Assembly: GCA_009667805.1 (NCBI GenBank)
Contig: CM019069.1
Span: 54,936,422 to 55,000,421 of the forward strand
Direction of reading: 5' to 3'
Source: Leptobrachium leishanense
Taxonomy: Eukaryota; Chordata; Amphibia; Anura; Megophryidae
DNA length: 64,000 nt
Each line of letters opens with the position of its first letter. Positions within the stretch are counted from its first letter, which is position 1. The notes beneath the pieces are model-generated. The model was not told the origin of the DNA. It ran no database searches and worked only from the letters and a program-made list of their open reading frames with translations. Made by a program: the position numbers and the translations under genes. Positions 61,701-64,000 of the stretch are shown piece by piece.

Positions 61701-64000
61701 TTTTTTTAAATTTGTGTTTCTAATCCAACCACATATTGCTTAACTCGGAAACCTAAAGTACTAACCTTCTTCTCCATCTTCAGCTTCATCCTCATCAGCA
61801 TCATCACTGTCTTCATCACTACCTTCTCCGTCATTATCTCCATCATCGGAACCACTGTCTCCTTCATCAAGTATTTCTGCAAACACACACCCCAAGAAAC
61901 AATTATATACAAGAACATCAACATACTGTTGGGCATTCAATGAAAAGGAAACAAAACTTAAGATGAACTACTGCGTTTCAAAAAGTTCATACTAGCAGAA
62001 CACTTACAAGTGATTATACTGAATCAATAACCACCGACTACATTAGGAGTCAGGTGTAAACTTAACTATAGTTCTGGTAAACTAACCAAAGCCATTAATG
62101 CTATGGAGTTGATAGGTTTACCCCACTTTAAATATTGCCCCATGAGCTGTTAGAAGAAAAAAAAGCGTCCTAATGTATTTTACAGCAAGCTCATAGACCC
62201 ATATAAAGAGTTGAAGTGTAAGAGCTGCCATTGAATATTTTTAAAAGAAATTCTATTACAAACACGCATTGTAACTACTTTTGAGATTGTCAGATGGAAA
62301 CAAGTCAAATTTCTTAAAAATTCTAATTTGTTACATTTACAGTTTAACAATGAAATGATGTACCTTTTTTAATGGTTTTGTATTTCTCTTCATTTTCAAG
62401 GAAATTGGGATCCATTTTGAAGACATCTAAAAAACACCATAAAACAGGTCATTAAAAGTGACAGAAATGAATAACATGTCTCCATAACATTGGTGCTAGT
62501 ACAATGCCAACAGGAAGGATGTCTAATATGTTATACTGCATGCACATTGTAAGAATCTAAATATGCTGCAAAAAAAATTGTAGTTCTTGCTTATAATTAA
62601 AGCTAGAATAATTTACACACAAAAAATAAAAAAATATATAATGGCTTGAAGTGCTTAACATTTTACGCGCAAAAAAAAATATACACGTACTAAGTACATC
62701 CTCTGGATTGTAGTCATCTTCTAAAGGAAGCATATGCGTGAACTGATCTTCTTCCTCAACTAGGTCCAACCCTTCAGGAATAACCGGGTGATCTTTGAAG
62801 CCATCCTTCCGAACAGCAAACATGACTTCAATCATGTACTGAACGCGTTTATCTATTTCAGACTCATGTAAGATGTTGCGAAGACGTTCAAAAATAGCTG
62901 AAGGAGACAGGAATTTGTGAATAAGTATATACATACAACTACATGAGGTGTTGAATAGCCAGAATTGTCAGTTTGGATACACTAATGGATGGTAAATTTA
63001 AAAGCCAAACAGTAAATACATACTGCATGTAATCAGAAGCACTGAAAGAACCCAATTGCACAAGAGTAACATGGCATTGCCAAAGATTAAATGAAACCAA
63101 AACAAGTCAAATACCATGGGATGCTATGAAATGGATTAGGATAAAAAGCAGCTCATTACAAGCAGGTGAAGCAAGGAAGAGTTCCTTTCGTCCAGATACC
63201 ATTAATCAAGGAATTTATATGTCACATGTCTAACAGGGCAAGAGAAAATGATCAGTTCTAGAGATTCAACAGGTCCTCACATGAGTCCACTGCATGTCAA
63301 AATTATTTGTTTGTTTTGTCAGACCCATTCCGCTGTGGAATATGTTGGCGTTTTTTAAATAAATGTAATTGTTAAACATTAACTCCCTCTACATCCCCTC
63401 CCCTTTAGTCTTTTATAAAATTCCCCTTCTTTCCAGCGCTGGACACATTCTGCTATCCTCTGGATGTTAGAAGCTGCTGGCTTCTAGCAAACCACAGCTG
63501 TCATGAGACCACAGGGAGGTTTGACGCTGCAGCAAGTATCCAGTCAATCCAATGGCTTTCCATTGCCATTGCACTGAGAGCCACTGTCTGGAACCGAGTC
63601 CCGAAAGAAGACCCACATACAGGAACTCACCATGCAGCTTACATAAGTGCTTGGCAATCTCAGTTTCTGGGCAGGAATGAATCTCCAACTAGGAAGACAG
63701 AATCAGCCCTCCAAGATTCCCCACAGGGAACAATGAGGGCACTGGGACTACTCAAAATGACATTGACTAGTCCTAGTGCCTAGAATGTCTATTTAATTTT
63801 GATGCTTGTAGAGGAGGTGAAATTTAATGTAATGTTCAAATGTATTTGACAATAATTAACTAGCAAATTCCTCCATAATTAATGGCTTTGCAATAGATAC
63901 TTACCATTTATGCCTCTCGGTGAAACTTGTGTTAGTTTTAGCCCACTTTCCTTTATAAAACCAATAGAAACTTCAACACTGTCATCAGTTGGTCTTTCAA
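34634..64000 (-). CDS. CWC22: CWC22 spliceosome-associated protein, 3' portion (12 coding exons, 5' end outside window)
   Basis: CWC22 is a nuclear spliceosome component whose MIF4G domain binds eIF4A3 and delivers it for exon-junction-complex assembly; it is also needed for splicing. Coding joins on the minus strand: 64000-63905, 62897-62691, 62426-62364, 61876-61766, 60036-59955, 55111-55051, 42114-42037, 41681-41529, 40895-40768, 37878-37777, 37694-37525, 34863-34634. All introns read GT...AG and every phase agrees, giving 492 codons plus TAA. Domain order: end of MIF4G, acidic linker, MA3 domain, Ser/Asp run, Lys/Arg/Ser tail. The amino acid sequence follows vertebrate CWC22 closely as I recall it. 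The tail after MA3 looks clearly shorter than the human one, so an unrecognised alternative 3' exon is possible. The first part of the gene, including the start codon, lies beyond position 64000. Confidence 0.95.
35201..35611. mobile_element. piggyBac-like MITE family A, copy 5 (CWC22 intron)
   Basis: CCCCTTCACTACTGAGATCG at the left, CTTGGTAGTAAAGGGG and TTAA at the right. Contains the undisturbed AATTAATTAA (about 35531) that corresponds to the family B insertion point in copy 1. Confidence 0.8.
36925..37290. mobile_element. hAT-like MITE remnant split by an L2 3'-end insertion
   Basis: AGCATCTCAAACTCTGCACC at the left and GCTGGAGTTTGAGAAGCATG at the right mark a hAT-like terminal type. 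Inside, a minus-strand L2 3' end (37046-37228; ATT tail, AAGCGCCAGCATATTCCGCA) is flanked by a 45-bp duplication of the host (37001-37045 and 37229-37273). Confidence 0.6.
37525..37694 (-). CDS. CWC22: CWC22 exon: serine-rich segment
   Basis: Starts [20 protein letters not shown], the conserved end of the folded region, then becomes a Ser/Asp/Gly-rich stretch ending DDSG. The acceptor TTGCATAG ends at 37695 and the donor GTGTGT is at 37524. The serine run is typical of vertebrate CWC22 and presumably heavily phosphorylated (inference). Confidence 0.94.
37777..37878 (-). CDS. CWC22: CWC22 exon after the MA3 core
   Basis: Encodes [20 protein letters not shown] then [13 protein letters not shown], following the conserved helical repeat after MA3. 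The acceptor is CTCTTTCAG and the donor GTAAGA at 37776. Confidence 0.95.
38425..38849. mobile_element. PIF/Harbinger-like MITE (CWC22 intron)
   Basis: GGCTAATGTCAGACAAACGC at the left, TGTTTGTCTGACGCCAGCC at the right, followed by TTA; the left flank reads ATA. It has inserted in an older MITE related to 54330-54690. Confidence 0.7.
38967..39202. mobile_element. PIF/Harbinger-like MITE, CpG-rich
   Basis: TAA (38964-38966), GGCTGGGTTCACACC; right GTAAACCCAGCC and TAA (39203-39205). Very rich in GCGC, with internal hairpins such as CAGCGCGTTCC/GCGCGCTGAG. Confidence 0.8.
39407..40102. mobile_element. PIF/Harbinger-like MITE, 696 bp
   Basis: TAA, GGGCTCTATTACATTCT at the left; AGAATGTAATAGCGCCC and TAA at the right. 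Long inverted GCGCA-rich arms surround an AT-rich centre. Confidence 0.8.
40559..40742. mobile_element. hAT-like non-autonomous element remnant
   Basis: CAGTGTATCTCAAATCTTTC and GAGGACCAGGTTTGGGAAAC ends; the interior GCAATCACTGAGCAGCAAAT matches the related copy at 60552-60750 (GATTTGCTGCTCAGCTATTG in reverse). Confidence 0.55.
40768..40895 (-). CDS. CWC22: CWC22 exon: MA3 end
   Basis: Encodes [20 protein letters not shown] then [20 protein letters not shown]. The acceptor is CTCCTAG and the donor GTAAGT at 40767. The exon ends two bases into a codon that becomes leucine, where I recall a glutamate at the human position. Confidence 0.95.
41134..41443. mobile_element. PIF/Harbinger-like MITE, 310 bp
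   Basis: TTA (41131-41133), GGCCCCGTTCACACTGTG; right CACAGTGTGAACAGGGCC and TTA (41444-41446). It lies 86 bases from the CWC22 exon at 41529-41681, inside the intron. Confidence 0.85.
41529..41681 (-). CDS. CWC22: CWC22 exon: MA3 core (153 nt)
   Basis: 51 codons starting [17 protein letters not shown] and ending [10 protein letters not shown], nearly identical to the mammalian sequence. The acceptor is TTATGCAG. The donor is GTGAGT at 41528, chosen because it restores PWS|VLE with the next exon and keeps phase 0. Confidence 0.96.
42037..42114 (-). CDS. CWC22: CWC22 exon: MA3 domain (78 nt)
   Basis: The exon encodes [20 protein letters not shown] then FGLLAG, 26 whole codons in phase 0. The acceptor is TTTTTACACAG and the donor GTAAGA at 42036. 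It joins exactly to the residues before and after it in the known CWC22 MA3 domain. Confidence 0.95.
42565..42627. repeat. (AAT)n and (TA)n microsatellite
   Basis: About ten AAT units followed by TA repeats. Confidence 0.9.
42682..42793. repeat. Palindrome with hammerhead-like sequence in both arms
   Basis: Left AAGGTCAACGTTTCAGCC... is the inverse of right ...GGGCTGAAACGTTGACCTT around an AT centre. Each arm carries CTGAAGA (plus strand 42753-42759) and GAAAC (42780-42784), the conserved core of a hammerhead, but with a weak stem II and almost no stem III. Confidence 0.8.
44319..44478. repeat. Foldback hairpin, about 75-bp arms
   Basis: GTCAAAGAGGGACGCACTCC at the left pairs with GGAGTGCGTCCCTCTTTGAC at the right; GCTTTATTGGAAAAACC and GGTTTTTCCAATAAAGC flank the loop. 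Each arm contains AATAAA or its complement, as in the other Penelope-like hairpins. Confidence 0.85.
44561..44590. repeat. (CA)n microsatellite
   Basis: Uninterrupted AC dinucleotides; a second run is at 45349-45380. Confidence 0.95.
44658..45080. mobile_element. PIF/Harbinger-like MITE, GGCTAGGGTCAG family, copy 1
   Basis: GGCTAGGGTCAGACTAACGC left and GTTAGTCTGACCCTAGCC right, 3-bp TAT on both sides. Highly similar along its length to 45464-45893, only 400 bp away. Confidence 0.85.
45387..45988. mobile_element. GGGTTATTCAGAG MITE interrupted by a PIF-like MITE
   Basis: GGGGTTATTCAGAGAAAAGTG left, CTCTGAATAACCC right. The interior matches 19678-19868 on both sides of the insertion 45464-45893. 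Confidence 0.8.
45464..45893. mobile_element. PIF/Harbinger-like MITE, GGCTAGGGTCAG family, copy 2
   Basis: The same termini as copy 1. Flanks CAA left and TAA right; the empty host at 19.7 kb reads TAA once at this point, proving a 3-bp duplication. Confidence 0.88.
46880..47125 (-). mobile_element. tRNA-derived SINE, minus strand
   Basis: The reverse complement contains GGCTGGGTGGAGTAGAGGTA, the CTCTATAACTGTGGAGACAC block, a degenerate B box (TTTTGAATCCCGGCC) and CTTGAAAACGAGCGAAATCTC. Confidence 0.85.
47521..47980 (+). mobile_element. Retrozyme/Penelope-LTR-like repeat carrying a hammerhead ribozyme
   Basis: A 76-bp direct repeat (47521-47596 and 47905-47980; TGCAATATTAAACACACTTA at both starts) defines a 384-bp unit plus a partial second unit. 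The hammerhead lies 46 bases after the first repeat. Downstream within the unit is the 145-bp segment also found inverted at 16470-16614. There is no protein-coding capacity. Confidence 0.7.
47642..47691 (+). ncRNA. Minimal type I hammerhead ribozyme
   Basis: All conserved parts are in order: stem I CTCCTAG (47642-47648) pairs with CTAGGAG (47685-47691), seven pairs; core CTGATGA (47649-47655); stem II AGGTT, loop CAACA, AACCT (47656-47670); GAA (47671-47673); short stem III ACA, loop GCGC, TGT (47674-47683); cleavage base C at 47684. The self-cleavage site would be between 47684 and 47685. Very short stem III is typical of Penelope and retrozyme hammerheads, which often work as dimers. Activity was not tested. 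Confidence 0.85.
48023..49216. mobile_element. piggyBac-like MITE family B, copy 2, with a chain of hairpins
   Basis: TTAA (48019-48022), CCCTTTCACTGCTGAGG; right CATCAGCAGTGAAGGGG and TTAA (49217-49220). The AT-rich left half and the hairpin series (about 48590-49210) match the plan of 7467-8688, though the individual hairpins have diverged. Confidence 0.82.
49725..49760. repeat. (TAA)n microsatellite
   Basis: About ten TAA units followed by ACACACACA. Confidence 0.9.
49938..50974. mobile_element. PIF/Harbinger-like MITE with an L2 3'-end insertion
   Basis: GGCTGGACATCCACTGGATC left, GATCCAGTGGACGCCCAGCC right, TTA after it (TCA before). Inside, 50188-50350 and beyond is a minus-strand L2 3' end with an ATT tail and AAGCGCCAGCATATTCCGTA. 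Confidence 0.75.
51648..51774 (-). other. Candidate terminal exon of unknown origin in the largest CWC22 intron
   Basis: After a good acceptor (TTTTTTTCTTCCTTACCAG ending at 51775) an open frame reads [20 protein letters not shown] then [20 protein letters not shown] and stops with TAA; a variant poly(A) signal ATTAAA lies at 51632-51627. Its phase does not match CWC22 upstream (one leading base versus phase 0). It could be a remnant of another gene or chance; I do not recognise the protein. Confidence 0.25.
53332..53535 (+). mobile_element. tRNA-derived SINE, most complete copy
   Basis: ACCGGCTGGGTGGAGTAGAG, box B GGGTTCGATCCC, CTTGAAAACGAGAGAAATCTC, CCTGGTAAAATACTTTCTC and an AAATAAATAAATA tail. 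Confidence 0.9.
54330..54690. mobile_element. TTATTCA-type MITE, 360 bp
   Basis: GTTTATTCAATGAACACCGA at the left and GGTGCTCTCTGAATAACCCC at the right, with inner CGAATTGGCCACGGAACTGC-type inverted segments. Fragments of the same family surround 38340-38960, 39205-39290 and 42875-43080. Confidence 0.65.
55051..55111 (-). CDS. CWC22: CWC22 exon: MA3 domain
   Basis: The exon encodes [20 protein letters not shown], flanked by a CTTCCAG acceptor and a perfect GTAAGTC donor. It ends in phase 0. The following intron (55050 down to 42115) is the largest visible in the gene, about 12.9 kb, and holds most of the mobile elements described for this half of the window. Confidence 0.95.
55804..56791. 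mobile_element. hAT-like element carrying a minisatellite
   Basis: Ends CAGGGGCGTCGCTA and TAGTGACGCCACTG; 8-bp target duplication CTTAGGAG (55796-55803) and CTTATGAG (56792-56799). No transposase. The interior contains a 24-bp tandem array. Confidence 0.8.
56062..56540. repeat. Minisatellite: 24-bp units, then 22- and 27-bp variants
   Basis: About twelve copies of GGGGCAGTATATCCACGAGC-TGCT, then four of GGGGGCAGTATCCATGTGTG-CT, then copies of a GAGGCGCAATATATCC-type unit. Because 24 is divisible by three, long open frames appear on both strands; they are not genes. Confidence 0.95.
57053..57960 (-). mobile_element. L2-type LINE 3' region
   Basis: Minus strand ends TTGTACAGCGCTGCGGAATG-TGCTGGCGC...TAAATGAAG. 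Upstream (higher coordinates) is a long non-coding 3' region with no intact reading frame. Confidence 0.55.
58699..58828. mobile_element. Short GGGGCCCTATTCC MITE, nearly perfect hairpin
   Basis: GGGGCCCTATTCCATAG left and GGAATAGGGCCCC right, about 50-bp arms including AACCAGAGCTGTTGTAAAC and GTTTACAACAGCTCTGGTT. Confidence 0.8.
59955..60036 (-). CDS. CWC22: CWC22 exon: start of MA3 domain
   Basis: The exon encodes [20 protein letters not shown] followed by YLAIQS, the first helices of the MA3 domain. Its acceptor TTTTTCAG ends at 60037 and its donor is GTAAGA at 59954. It leaves two bases of a serine codon that the next exon completes. Confidence 0.95.
60445..60510 (+). mobile_element. SINE 3' tail fragment
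   Basis: CTTGAAAACGAGAGAAATCTC, TCCTTCCTGGTAAAATACTTT and AAATAAATAAAT; the tRNA head is missing. Confidence 0.8.
60552..60750. mobile_element. hAT-like non-autonomous element remnant
   Basis: TTCCCAAATTGGTCCTAAGG left and CCTGAGGACAGGTTTGGGAA right; related to 40559-40742. Confidence 0.6.
61766..61876 (-). CDS. CWC22: CWC22 exon: acidic linker
   Basis: The exon begins [12 protein letters not shown] and continues as an almost pure Asp/Glu/Ser/Gly run ending in GEE. It has a TTTGCAG acceptor and a GTTAGT donor. Vertebrate CWC22 carries an acidic low-complexity linker at this place between MIF4G and MA3. The exact residues differ from the human linker, as expected for low-complexity sequence. 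Confidence 0.92.
62364..62426 (-). CDS. CWC22: CWC22 exon: linker (63 nt)
   Basis: A 63-nt exon encoding [20 protein letters not shown] between a TTTTAG acceptor and a GTACAT donor. It keeps the same phase as its neighbours. It links the MIF4G region to the acidic segment and is too short to appear as an ORF on its own. Confidence 0.93.
62691..62897 (-). CDS. CWC22: CWC22 exon: MIF4G end to linker
   Basis: The acceptor CAG ends at 62898 after a pyrimidine tract. The exon encodes [20 protein letters not shown], then [13 protein letters not shown] and a segment ending [12 protein letters not shown]. The donor is GTACGT at 62690. It enters with two bases of a split codon and leaves one. This very conserved stretch is the strongest single identifier of CWC22 in the window. 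Confidence 0.96.
63905..64000 (-). CDS. CWC22: CWC22 exon (first in window, partial): end of MIF4G region
   Basis: The minus strand reads [10 protein letters not shown] then [12 protein letters not shown], the helical end of the MIF4G region of CWC22. The exon ends at 63905, followed by GTAAGT at 63904; it leaves one base (G) of a split codon completed by the next exon. The window edge cuts the exon, so its upstream end is unknown. Confidence 0.93.

Overview
The window looks like a piece of a large, transposon-rich vertebrate genome, most likely an anuran amphibian. The evidence is one spliced vertebrate gene with long introns, tRNA-derived SINEs, L2-type LINE remnants, a Penelope-like element, and many short DNA transposons (piggyBac-like, PIF/Harbinger-like, hAT-like, Tc1/mariner-like) nested in one another. 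No rRNA, tRNA gene, CRISPR array or prokaryotic feature was seen. The species assignment is inference.

The only host gene I recognise is the 3' two thirds of CWC22 (spliceosome-associated, recruits eIF4A3), on the minus strand from 64000 down to about 34200. Twelve coding exons join in frame (492 codons plus stop): the end of the MIF4G domain, an acidic linker, the whole MA3 domain, a serine-rich segment and a short RS/basic tail. The 5' end lies beyond the window. The largest intron (42115-55050) and most others are filled with mobile elements.

Region by region: 1-9 kb is non-coding, with a SINE at 3.7 kb and nested piggyBac-like MITEs at 7.1-8.8 kb. At 9.6-11.7 kb a small LTR element carrying a broken coiled-coil ORF sits inside a SINE. 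From 12-20 kb there are MITEs and L2 reverse transcriptase remnants. At 20.9-22.7 kb a Tc1-like element contains a piggyBac-like element that itself contains further insertions. At 23.1-27.8 kb a non-LTR-like repeat with a 150-bp tandem array has been split by a 3.3-kb Penelope-like insertion with 1.4-kb inverted arms. At 28.7-29.9 kb there are nested MITEs. The stretch from 30-33 kb is quiet. From 34.2-64 kb lies CWC22 with intronic MITEs, SINEs, foldbacks, a hammerhead-ribozyme repeat at 47.5-48.0 kb and a hAT-like element carrying a 24-bp minisatellite at 55.8-56.8 kb.

The most interesting item is an apparently intact minimal type I hammerhead ribozyme (47642-47691) inside a 384-bp unit flanked by direct repeats, the layout of metazoan retrozymes and Penelope terminal repeats. 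Several insertion events can be proven inside the window, because an unoccupied copy of the target repeat is also present.
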